The notes under the pieces are model-generated. The model was not told the origin of the DNA. It did no database searches and worked only from the letters and a program-made list of their open reading frames with translations. Shown here piece after piece: positions 13,401 through 26,200 of a DNA stretch of 64,000 nucleotides. This stretch comes from Odontocerum albicorne (taxonomy: Eukaryota; Arthropoda; Insecta; Trichoptera; Odontoceridae): NCBI GenBank assembly GCA_949825065.1, contig OX463859.1, positions 31,265,847 through 31,329,846 of the forward strand, read 5' to 3'. How positions within the stretch are numbered: the first letter of the stretch is position 1; the number at the start of each line of letters is the position of its first letter. Made by a program: the position numbers and the translations under genes.

Positions 13401-16400
13401 GAGAAGAACATTGGAAGAAGGGTAGCGATAGAGAATAAGTTGTTTATAGTTAAGGGATTGACGTTGTGGAGGTTTAAAGACATTGTAATTTATTTTTATC
13501 AAACACTGTTTATTCCACTTTTTTGTGACGGTATAACCCTACCAATTTAAAGGCTTTCACCTCATCTTCAGGGGAGCGCAAACAAGACTAAATGCTGTTC
13601 GAACTGGTACCCAGGAAGATCTTTTGAAAAGAGATTTCGAGAACACAAATCCGCCTTAACAAATCCTCTAATTTATTCTGATATGGCTAATCATTGTCAC
13701 CGTGAAAACCATACTTTTTCTATCGATGATGCCAAATTCTTACATATCAGTAGTAACGGAAATAAATTGGACAGATTAGAGGCTCTAGAAATTTCTAAGT
13801 CAGTACACCGATCCGAACATCTGTTGAACAGTTATTTCCCAAAAATCTCTCCCCTCTTGGCCGAAATGGTCCCATGCCTCCCTCATCCCTCAGCCCCCAA
13901 CCGGTAGGGTTATACCGTCACAAAAAAGTGGAATAAACAGTGTTTGATAAAAATAAATTACAAAATAGAGAATAAGGTATATAGAACACTCAAAGTAATA
14001 AACAACTGTGTAATATATACAGTAGCAAAAATGACAAAACATAAAAGTGTATTAGTGCCCACTTTGATGTATGGAAGTGAAACTTAAACTTGGCAGAAGG
14101 ATAAAAGTAAGATTAATGCTGTGGATATGTGTATTTTAAGAATAATTATTGTATTTTTCACAGTTAACGCATTAACTTTGTGGAGGTTTAAAGACATTGT
14201 AATTTATTTTATCAAACACTGTTTAAACTGTTTAACACATTGATCACCAATAGGATTTTCGTAAAATGTCCAAAAAATGTTTTTACGTTTTTAATTTAAT
14301 ATAACCTACCTATCACATTCATGAGTATATCATTTAGAACCATGAAGATATCCTAAGGCCATATCGTAGTAAGGTAGAGAAGGGCCGTGTCGGCCAAGTT
14401 TAATAGTAGTTTAATACAGAGCGCGTAGCCGACGGACAGGATGACACTCTGAAGTTAGGTAAGCCGTGTCAGCCACCGGTGGCCGACACGGCCCAATTGG
14501 AATACCTCGGTGTCGGCCACCGGTGGCTGACACGGCGATCAACGTGTTAAACACTGTCTAAACAATGTTTGATAAAATTATTGTTACGCCCATCCGTGGT
14601 AGCATTATTGATACGTACTTACACTACCCGGCGGTAAGTAAAGACTGTCGGTCATATTTGGCTAACTTCGGCCATAATCGGCTAACTTCGGCGCTAAAAG
14701 AATCTTTAAGGCAAGCTTCATGCTTAACTGTTTTATTTAAATATCCTGGTTATTGCACGAAATATTGAATAAATATATTTCATAAAACATCTTTAAACAA
14801 GGCAAATTAATTCGTTTTACTTTGCCTTCAAATTTGAAAAAAAATGTCATTATTCAAATTATTTTGGGGCTATAAAATAAACTGCATGTTTTGGAGACAA
14901 AAACACTGTAAAAATACCATTGAATATCTTAAAATCATGAATTGATTGTTTAGTGACCTAGGTCCTTCCAATGGTGCATCTTATTCATTGTAACAACTAT
15001 CTAAAAATCGTTACAAGTCTGTTTAAATTTTCTTACCCCTTTGACATTCCAGAAAAAGTTTATTTCATGCAATAAGGCTAGCAATTCTGAAAGCACATCA
15101 ATCCAGACCTAATTACAGTACCCGACGGTTAGAAATACACATCAGACTTAAGAAAGAGACTGTCTGTCATAATCGGCCAACTTCCGCTTTGTAGAGCGTC
15201 GTCTCTGTCATTCATGCACCTTAGAACGCTTGACATCAAATGACAAATCGCGACGGAACACGTGTATGACAGAGACGACGCTCTACAAAACCGAAGTTAG
15301 CCGATTATAGCCGACAGTCTCTTTCTTAAGTCCGATGTGTATTACTTACCGACGAGTACTGAACAGACGGTTGAGGCTGACATTGTTAACCTTAAGTATT
15401 GTTTAATGTGGTCCAGTGGCGTTATTTACAATATTTACAAGATAAAATGTATGAATGTAGAGTAAGCGAAATTTGTATGCTTGAATAGAAAATAGCCGAC
15501 AGTCGACAGTCTCTTTCTTAAGCCCGATGTGTATTTCTTACCGACGATGTGTATTACTTATAGCCGACAGTCTGTTTCTTTAGCCCGATGTGTATTACTT
15601 ACCGACGAGTACTGAAGTAATTATTACGATGTGTATTACTTACCGACTAGGTCTACGATGTGTATTACTTACCGCCGACAATCTCTTTAAGCCCGATGTG
15701 TATTACTTATAGCCGACAGTCTCTTTCTTTAGCCCGATGTGTATTACTTACCGACGAGTGCTGCCGACAGTCTCTTTAAGCCCGATGTGTATTACTTATA
15801 GCCAACAGTCTCTTTCTTAAGCCCGATGTGTATTACTTACCGACGAGTGCTGCCGACAGTCTCTTTAAGCCCGATGTGTATTACTTATAGCCGACAGTCT
15901 CTTTCTTAAGCCCGATGTGTATTACTTACCGACGAGTGCTGCCGACAGTCTCTCTAAGCCCGATGTGTATTACTTATAGCCGACAGTCTCTTTCTTAAGC
16001 CCGATGTGTATTACTTACAGACGAGTGCTGCCGACAGTCTCTTTAAGCCCGATGTGTATTACTTATAGCCGACAGTCTCTTTCTTAAGCCCGATGTGTAT
16101 TACTTACCGACGAGTACTGAACAGACGACTGAGGCTGACATTGTTAACCTTAAGAATTGTTTAATGTGGTCCAGTGGCGTTATTAACAATATTTACAAGA
16201 TAAAATGTATGAATGTAGAGGAAGCGAAATTTGTATGCTTGAATAGAAAATTTTGGAGATCGGTTCTCTCTGCACCAACCCAGGTATTGCGGTAAAACGA
16301 GCACAGATGAACAATCAATGCAGTATATTTTTACGTGTTTTATATGGAATTAATTCAGGACTGGAGAGAGAATAAACTACATACAGGAAAACGATAATCC

Positions 16401-17182
16401 GAGGAACAATCGATCAAGGTTTCGCTGTATTTACAATATTGAAATAATTTATACAATTATGAATATTTTTTTTGTTTTTGTTTGATGTTTGCGATGATTA
16501 TATTTTCACAGTTGTATTGTATTGTATTACACTTTTGTTGTATAAAGTACAACTTGGCCATGTGGTAATTTCTTCTAATCAACCAAGAGGCCTTAAATGA
16601 AAATCAGACTGGAACCCTTTTTAAAATAATCGGTTACCTGCGGGAATCTAACTCGCAACCATCTGGCTGGAAGACAGGCGTCTTACCACCTGGGCCACGT
16701 AGGACATCTGTTATCCCTTCCTTCTTCCATCGATTCATGTCTGTATAGTATAGTACACTTTCGTTTAATGCATTACAACCTGGCGGACATATCACTGTGT
16801 GGCAATCTATTCCAACCAACCAGAAAGGCAAAATTCACATACTGTCAATGTAGTATAATATCCTTAACTGTTCCGCCACCTCTTATCACACCAAAAATAT
16901 TCAGCATCTTTCTGATCATATTGCTACTCTAAAACAGATTATTTATTGGCTCTTTTTTTTACGTCCTCCTTTACTGTCCATGCAGTGAGACTCTGGAACC
17001 AGTTACAAACCAATGTTAGATTTCCTCCGTCACTGGTATGCTTTAAGAAGTGTCTGAAAAAACTCTTAATTTCTAGTCAGTAATATAAAGTGTTTCATTC
17101 CTGGTTTTTCTTTCCTCTCCACCATTCCTTCCTTTTCCTTTGATTGGTGATATCTCACTATATATATATATATATATCTCAC

Positions 17183-17269
<87 letters not shown>

Positions 17270-20200
17270 TATATATTTTATTAAGATAAATAATCATTTG
17301 AATATTTTTTACAACCACGTACAGTACCCGGCGGTAAGTAATACACATCGGGCTTAAGAAAGAGACTGTCTGCAATAATCGTCTAACTTCGGCTTTGTAG
17401 AGCATCGTCTCTGTCATTCGTACACGTGTTCCGTCGCGATTTGTCATTTGTTACCGGACCGGACTGTTAGCACATCGTGCAACAGAGACGACGCTCTACA
17501 AATCCGAAGTTTGCCGATTATGGCCGATAGTCTCTTTCTTAAGCCCGATGTGTATTACTTACCGCCGGGTACTGTAACTTACTTAGTTTTGTCAAGTTGG
17601 TCGGAAGAGATTGCCACCTGGCAATAAGCCCGCCTGATTGTTTTAAAATGTTAAATAAATTAATCAAGGTGATTAAAAAAATCAATTGAAATCCTGATTC
17701 ATTTTTTTTTTAACCTGGCGAGTTTATTGCCACGTGGCAATCTCTTCCAACCAACCAAGAAAGATGTTTTTATAGGCCCTAAGTTTTAACCAGACTGGAA
17801 TCCTATTTAAAAAAATCTGGGTTCCAGCGGGGATCGAACCCGCAACCTCCGGATCGGCAGACAAGTGTCTTACCACCAGGCCACGGAGGTCGTCACCATT
17901 AGTAATCGAATCTGCATTATTTTAGTACCATCAAAGTTGACACTAAAATACTGTTGTGGACAGTTATCTTAGCAGATTTTGATACTTTTCAGTTCGAGTA
18001 TACAGTAGACTCTTGATTATCTGGGTGATTAATTAACCGGAGCAATAAAAATTCTGATTTTTTTTTAAATATTCCCGAAATTCGAGGCATATCCAGAAAG
18101 TAAGTGTACTGAATTTTTGTAGGTTACAATTTTTTTTATTTAAACAAAAAAATTACGTGGTTACCGTAGTACATATGTAAGCTATTTTTCGACATAGTCA
18201 CCATTCCTCTCAATGCAGGTGGTGAAGCGGGGTATCAACTTTTTGATGCCTTCCTCGAAGTAGTTTCCCGCCAACCCCTCCGTCCACTTTTCCACCTCCT
18301 CCTTTACCTCCTCGTCGGTTGAAAACCTTTTTCCACCCATGTGCAGCTTCAGGGAGGTAAAGAGATAGTAATCTGAAGGTGCTAGGTCAGGGGAATGCGC
18401 GGGATGGTTCAGGACATCCCATTTAAACGAGGCGAGCAGTTCCTTCGTGGAGTTAGCCGTGTGTGGTCTGGCATTGTCGTGCAGCAGGCAGACTCCCTTT
18501 GTCAGCCAGCAGGCAGACTCCCTTTGTCAGCCAGCAGGCAGACTCCCTTTGTCAGCCAGCAGGCAGACTCCCTTTGTCAGCATGCCTCTCCTCTTGTTCT
18601 GAATCGCCCTCCGCAATTTTTTTAGGGTCTCACAGTATCTTGCAGAGTTGATGGTCTCCCTTTGAGGCATAAATTCAATTAAAATTATGCCTTGACAGTC
18701 TCAAAACACGGATGCCATAATTTTCTTGGCTGAAATTGTGGTTTTGAACTTTTTGGCGGAGGGTGAAGATGTGTGACGTGACCGTTTTTAAACTCGCGAC
18801 ACCACTTGTACACACTCGTACAATTCATAGCTTTATCACCATATGCAGTTTTCACCTCATTATAAACCTCAACCGGAGGTTTTCCCTTCCAAACGAGATA
18901 ACGGATGACGCCCCGTATTTCGCACTTGGCGGGAGATTGTATTGACATTTTTCACGAAACGTGTTGTCGCGTCGACACTTCTCAACGTACTGACTTCGAA
19001 CCGGTCTCGTTGCGGAGGGGAAGGGTCAGGCTACACGGAAGTGTAGCCAACATGTCGAAAATAAAATCCATCCGGTCGTGAGAGCCTCAGTACACTTACT
19101 TTCTGGATACGCATACTATTATTTAAAAATAATTTTTTTGCGGCCCAATAAAAAAGAACGGATTTTATTACTAATTTATGTATGCAATTCTATACGTAAA
19201 GATGTCGTTATTATGTAATGCGATTAATTAATAAAATATGGTATGTATATGCGAATAAAAATGTATTTTCTTCTTCTTCATCTTCTTTTAGGCCCGTTGG
19301 CCTGTTATGGTCCTGCATCATCGTTTCCCTCTTGTGACGTCGACTGCCAGCTGTCTTTCCATCTTTTGGGAGGTCGTCCCGGAGGTCTGCTTGTTTGAGG
19401 GATACTGTACCTGGCCATTATTACGGCTCTTGGTTCCGCCATTCTGGATATATGTTCTTTCTAGAACGTTCTTCTTCTCTGTCATCCCCATCTGACAATA
19501 TCTTCAACTTCGCACATCCTTTGGATTTCTGTGTTTCGTACTCTATCACGAAGGGTTTTGCCAGCGATACTCCTGAGTACGTTTATTTCGCTGGTTCGAA
19601 GGAGATTTTTGGTTCTGACAGTGTCTGCTCTGGACTCTATGTTATGCTGTATGTCATTATGGGACGGACACAAGTCTTGTATAACCTCACCTTGCTTTGA
19701 CATCCGGAAATAGCTGCGGCGATGAAGGTATCATTTCGCAGGTTCGAAGGTATTTTTTCTAGTTTCGTTATATTGAATTTTCAGTATAAGGAAACAATTT
19801 AATAGGCCTATAGAAGTTCATTATAATGAGATTTGACTGTATTAAGTTCATTATAATGAGATTTGACTGTATTAAGTATTCAATAACATTATTGATTAAT
19901 TTGCTTATTAATGAAAATTCCTTTGGAACCGATACAGTACATTGCTTCATTGTGTCATACTGTGTGAATGAACTGTACGATTCACATAAAAAAAGACAGA
20001 CTGGTTCCATTGAATGGACTGTATCTACACATACACACACACACACTTGTCTATACTACCTTGATCAAAAAGTTTTAGGACTTTATTCATAAAATCGAAA
20101 ATACAAGTTTATTCATCAAAATCGATATGGTCCCCTTCAAAGTACTCCCCATCGACTGTAATGCACTTACGCCAGCGCTTGATCCAATCCTCGAAACACC

Positions 20201-23200
20201 GCTGGTACTCAATTTTCGGTATGTCCATCAGAGCCGTCTTCGATTTTTTCATGACATCCTCTCGGGTGCTGTAACGCGTTTCACAAAGAGGTTTTTTAAG
20301 TCGGTTGAACAGGAAAAAGTCGCAGGGAGCCAGATCAGGTGAATTCGAAGGCTGCTGGATAGTATTCGTGTTGTTTTTGGTCAAAAACTCATGGAAATCA
20401 TGTCTTTTGCGATTTCAACGCGGTCCCTTTTTTGCATGAAATTGAGGTCTTTCGGCACTAATTTTGCAGCGACACGTCTGAGGCCCAAATCACTAACCAA
20501 AATGTCTTGAGCGGATCCATAAGCGATGTTCAAGTTCTCTGCCAGCTCTCTGATGGTCAATTTGCGGTTTTCGGCCAACATTTCTTTGATTTTATCGATG
20601 TTTTCATCGGTTTTCGACTGCCACTGCGTTCGTCATCCTCGACCGACTCACGACCACTTCTGAAGCGTTCGTGCCACCGAAAAACACTTCTCCAACATTT
20701 CCAAGGTCTACGGACCGTTAAATCCGTTTTTCTTACAAAATTTAATGCAAACTCGTTGATGCACAGTTGGTGCCATTTTCAAACTTGTAAAAAATCGAAA
20801 ACACGCATAAAGGTAGATGTACTCAGTACAGCGTAACTTTTACAAATGTCAAGCTATGACGCTGAAATTTAGAGGGAAGTGTCAATGATAGATGTGGTAA
20901 CCTAGCAAAAAATCCAATCGGGTGACTGACAGCGCCACACGGTGGCCGGTCCTAAAACTTTTTGATCAAGGTGGTATATACTAGTCCTGGTCGTGTACGG
21001 GACATGAATATTAACGAGAGGAACACGGCTTGCTGGCGGATTACATCTGGGTGCTGTGTGCTGGTATTAACACTCCTGCATCCAATAACGACTGTCTGTT
21101 TAACACAATCATGCCTTATCTAGGTGCTTCTCTCACACAGTGCCGTATTTGTAAAGATGGCGACCCTAAACAGTTTGCATCCCCAACCACCAATACCTAA
21201 TTCAAACAATGTTAACCCTTTTCGTCTCGATAGATGTGGTAACCTAACAAAAAAAAAGAATTCCAATCGGGTGACTAACAGCGCCACACGATGGCCGGTC
21301 CTAAAACTTTTTGATCAAGGTAGTATGTATACATTTTAATAGTTTCGTCAAGCTTATAAAAAAAGAAATCAATATCTTATATATAGCTTATCCTCGAGGT
21401 CAGATGTTTGTTGACCTACTAACAGGGGTGACCCTTTTGGAGTTTGATTGGTGCGCAAAACCCTCATTTCCCTGGGTGTAAAAATAAATGAAACTAATTA
21501 ACCCATATCATGGCATTGTAACAAAGGTGTTACACTAATTTAGTTATTTAAAAAAAAAAAAAAACAGAAACTGTAACGTAATTTCAAAAATGGCAACACA
21601 TTCAAGTACTATACATGCACTATTGTGTGCAGTGGTATCATCTTGTGATAAATATCGACAACGCTACAACCTTTCAAACGACATCGGGTCAACATGTCTG
21701 GATAGCGTGGGTGCGATTTGAAAATCGGGGTAAATAATCTAAATCACTACATGTAGAGAAAATTTTATTCAAACCATTTTATTTGTTGATAATTCAGCTA
21801 TGTAAATGTTGTTCATGTTTTAGGTTATAGAATTATTTCATAGCCCTTTTTGTGTTTTATAAAAATTTATATTTTGGCAATGTAACGTGGGTGTTATATT
21901 AAAAAAAACTATAAGGAAAAGTTGTGATTTTTTTCCTCAATTTTCCTTCATAACTTACCATATAACAAGGAATCACTAAAGAAAAACGTTAATATTTGGA
22001 TAAATTGAACTTTGCCAAGATAAGGGTTAAAGAATATATCGTCGCCGATACTGCAGGAACACTTATCTAGGATTGCCCATTTCCCTACACATTGCTTCTA
22101 AAAACGTTAATATCTCTATAAATATAATAAATACTGGGTTCAGATTTTAGGTATTCCTCCGTAATACATTTGCGAATTGAATGAAAACAATAATATTGAT
22201 AATAGTTAGCACTTATCGGCCACATCAGAGATATTTTGTGAAAATCGGGAAGAAATTCACCAATACAATCAAACGTGTGCCAGTGTGTGACGTAGGTATA
22301 TTAATTCTAAAAAACCGCTATGGATGAGGAAGCGACGCTATTCACGTCTCACTCTCACTCTACATCGGTTTATGGGAACGCAAGAAATAGAATCTCAGTT
22401 CGCTCGCTTTAGTGATTCGCGGGTTTTCATTGGAGGTGGTTGCTTCACCTGTTTTGTGAACGTCGGTCGATGTTTTTTTTTCTGTTTTCAGCAATTAAAT
22501 TTCAATTATTATCACTTTTGACTTCAATTTTAATTAATTTAAGTGATTGGCTATGAATATTCTTATTTTTCCCATTTTAAATTGCTCATTTTTACATGTG
22601 TATTGATGTGTATTGAATACACAGCACCGGAATGTACGGATTTTTTTAGCACAGGAAGAGAAAGGTTAATAACTTCATGCCATATACCACATTTTTTCTT
22701 TTCCGTAGATTAAAGTGTTTTCTTTCAACTTATTTTGAAACACAATGTGACCTAAAACTGTCATTCAAGTAGTTTTAGGTAATTGAGAGTATTGTGCTAG
22801 TTGTTAAAGGGTCAATATATGATAAAGTGTATATTTCATTTCTAATCTAAGAATTTTTTTGTGATGTTCATCCTTTCAATAACTTTTTCCTAATATTTAT
22901 GTGTAAAAAGCAATACAGTCAAACCTCGGGTCACAAACAAATCGGCTTACGAACACAATTTCCGAACAAATTTTGACTCGACCTGCGCACAATGCCTCGG
23001 CTCACGAATTAGTTGTAACGGCGCATTACGCAATTACGCATTAGTTGTTCTCAGGTGCGCTCGTTGTGAAAGTTGTTTGTCGTTGCGTTCGTTGTTCTTG
23101 ATACAATTTTTTTGCTTTTTATATATATAATATACAGTATATATACGCACAAAGGGGCATGGAGAGATGCATGTTAGGATATACTAAAAGAGACCGTAAA

Positions 23201-26200
23201 CGAAACACCTGGATTCGCAATATAACAAAGGTAAAAGGCGTTATAAAGGTGTGCAAAAGAATGAAGTGGCAATGGGCTGGACACGTAGCCAGAATGTCAG
23301 ACTCCCGATGGACATCCGAAATAATCCAATGGTACCCAAGAGGCATAAAGAGGCCCAGAAGAAGACCGAAGGTACGCTGGATGGATGAAATCAGGAAGCA
23401 TGGCAGCATCACATGGCATCAACGAGCAAAAAACCGAACTATTTGGAGTCAACTTGGGGAGACCTTCATCCAGCAGTGGATCGACCCTGGTTGACAATGA
23501 TGATGATGCTATATAAAATATATTTCGCATTAAATTGACCCTCATTATGGCTCCCAAGCAAAATTGTTTCGGTTTGCGAACGTAATCAAAGAACGAATTA
23601 AGTTGGTAACCCGAGGTACCACTGTACTATTAATATCGTTAAACATAATTGAATGCTGTTTATATCTACACATATGTCAAGTTTAAGTGTCATGTAGTCG
23701 TGGAGAGAAAGCTAAAGAAAGTCATTAAATAAAAAGACTAAGGATACAGTAATAAAGAAAGATATTTTATGACGACTTCCGTGGCCTAGTTGGTAAGACG
23801 CCCTTCTCTCAACCCGGAGGTTGTGGGTTCAAATCCTGCAGGAAATCAGATTTTTTTTAAAAAGGATTCCAGTCTGATTTTCACTAAACGCCTCTTTAAT
23901 GTCTTTGTGTTGTATTGTATTATACTTTCGTTGTATACAGTGCAACCTGGTGGGATTATTTCTATGTGGTAATCTTTTCCAACCAACCAGAAAGATGTTA
24001 AAGAAGCTTTAACCCTTTTAATCCCACGGGGCAGATTATCGGCCCCAACTGGTGTATTGGAAAAATCCCACGGGGCCGATCATCGGCCTCAAAGTTTTCA
24101 TACAAGTTTTTATGTTAAAAAATATTTTTTTTTATGAAATATGAAAATTACTTATTATTTTACACTCTGCAGGGAGGTCTCTACAAAAAAATTAGGTTTT
24201 AAAACTAAATATTAACTGAGATAAAAAATAAAATATAAGCTACTGTTTTTTTTGCCAAAAAATGCTTGGGATTTTTCGCACATTTGATGCAAAATATGCT
24301 GGGATTAAAAGGGTTAAATGTAAACCAGGCTGGAATCCTTTTTTAAAAAAATCTGGACTCCAACGGGATTTGAACCCACAACCTCCGGGCTGGGAGTAAG
24401 ACATTAGAAGATCGAAATATTCTTTATTTATGTCACATAGTGACGAAGAAGGAACTGTCCAAAGGGACTCCGGTGGCGACACACCAGAGTGGGAAAAGAA
24501 TAGTGATGGCGAATTTAAGGTCCGACATCACTGGAGAAGGAATATGACTCACATTAGAAAATGACAAGCATCTTACCAACTATGCCGCGGAGGTTGTCAT
24601 ATTTCTGGTCTGGTTGGTTGGAAGAGATTGCCACATGGCAATACGCCCACCAAGTTGTACTGTTAACAACGAAAGTGTAATACAATTAAATACTATGGTG
24701 CCATTTAGATAGCAGACTCTTCTCAAGGGCGTTCCAACTTGGGACTTGGGACACAATTTTGACAGATTTCAAAAATTTCAAAATAAATGTGTATAAGTTG
24801 ACTAAGGATAGAAAGGTGGTGGCTGCGGCCATAGGTATTTCTCCGCATCTACATATTTAAAAAATATATATTTGGTCAGCCGCTCTAAAGAGACTGATCG
24901 ATGAAGCGTGTTCTCTTCGCCCAAAATATGTTACGTTCCGTTCTAATTAATAACTCCTTTTCCAGGCTCTAGGCAACATGTACTTTGTGCACTCGTCCCT
25001 GAGCGAGGTAAAGATGTGGGACTTCCTGGCCGGAGGCTGGGTGGCGGTGGAGGGGCGGGAGACGCACGCTGGCAGCATCGAGAAGGTCCCCACTAAGGAG
25101 AAGGCCAAGTTCCCGCAGCACTTCTTCCCCGAGGTAAGCACTCTAGCCTTTGTAAGTGGAACATGACTTTTCCTCCTGACCAATGTAAATATATAGGACT
25201 TCCTGTCTGAGTGACTGAAGAGAAGTTCAATTTTTTCATTCAGAAGTTCAAGATTCAATTTTTAATAATAACAATTTTTTTTATTTATTTATATAACACA
25301 TCGATCAATCCCGGGACTAACTACTAAAACAACATTTGTTTACCAAAATTTTTCTTTTTTCATCAATATAGTCTCCTTCAAGAGCGATACATTAATTCCA
25401 ACGCTTTCCTAACTTTTCTATACCAGCCGTGTAGAAGGATTTATCTTTGGTTTCAAAATAGGCGTTGGTTTCGGCAATCACTTCTTTATTAGAGCCAAGT
25501 CTCTTTCTCTGGAGCATCTTATTGAGGTCTGCCAACAGCCAATAGTCGCTGGGGGCCAAATCTGGAGAATACGGTGGGTGCGGAAGCAATTCCAATTAAA
25601 AAGCAATGTTTTATCAACACACGAAATTCGGTTTCTTCCATTGTTTTGAAAGTAGCAAAAGTAGCGTCACTAAAACCACTAACTCAATGACACAATGTCG
25701 GAATGTCATGAAAGTTTGACACGTAACTTCTAAAGGCTGGTACTAACTGAGAATGGTATGGATTTGTTATTAGAGGCGTCATCTGTTGGTTAGTCCCGGG
25801 ACTTATTGATCGATGTGTTATATGAGAAGAAATATGTGGACACAATTTTTATGGATCTTGGTTTGTTGCCTTTCGTTTGCCATGTCCCTAGTAAACTAGA
25901 CTTATGCCTGTATCTTACTGAGGAAATATTCACGACATGACATACAATGGGGTGCCGAATTCAATAAAGGTAAAGGGAGGAAAACAGTTTAGGCAGTTGA
26001 TCGGTTGATCGGAGTGTGGTTGTTATTGCAACAGGAGTTTGAGTACTTGGTCCTGCAAGAGGAATGACTTGTGGAAGAGGTTTGTGTGAGCTCTTGAATG
26101 TGGTGCTTTTTGTTGTTTTATATTTATATTTTTGTATAAATGTATTTATTTTTGCTTTATGATTGTGTTGTGGGATGAATGTTTTGATCTGTCTGGAGTG

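Larger units (their letters stand above)
16835..17655 (+). mobile_element. LINE family A 3' end, copy 4, split by MITE P
   Basis: The LINE 3' region (CATGCAGTGAGACTCTGG, TTTAAGAAGTGTCTGAAAA) runs to the AT microsatellite and is interrupted by the MITE at 17322-17574. It resumes with CAAGTTGGTCGGAAGAG...GTTAAATAAATTAA. This gives a relative order: LINE first, MITE later. Confidence 0.8.
4487..24965 (+). other. 20.5-kb intron packed with transposons
   Basis: It runs from the GTAAGA donor to the CTCCTTTTCCAG acceptor, by far the largest INPP5A intron here. No host exon was recognised inside; nearly all recognisable content is repeats, listed individually. Stretches with nothing recognised: 8987-9490, 10886-11024, 11979-12400, 14573-15110, 16300-16500, 20980-21230, 22670-22913 and 24700-24960. 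Confidence 0.85.

Noticed and set aside
17073..17447. Minus-strand frame with a long Ile-Tyr run
   Set aside because: It translates the (TA)n microsatellite.
17820..17893. Possible tRNA gene (A and B boxes)
   Set aside because: The tRNA-like head is fused to a SINE body and tail and recurs at several sites; no proper acceptor stem was seen.
18395..18651. Plus-strand frames with QADSLCQPAGRL repeats
   Set aside because: Antisense to mariner M2 and created by its 25-bp array.
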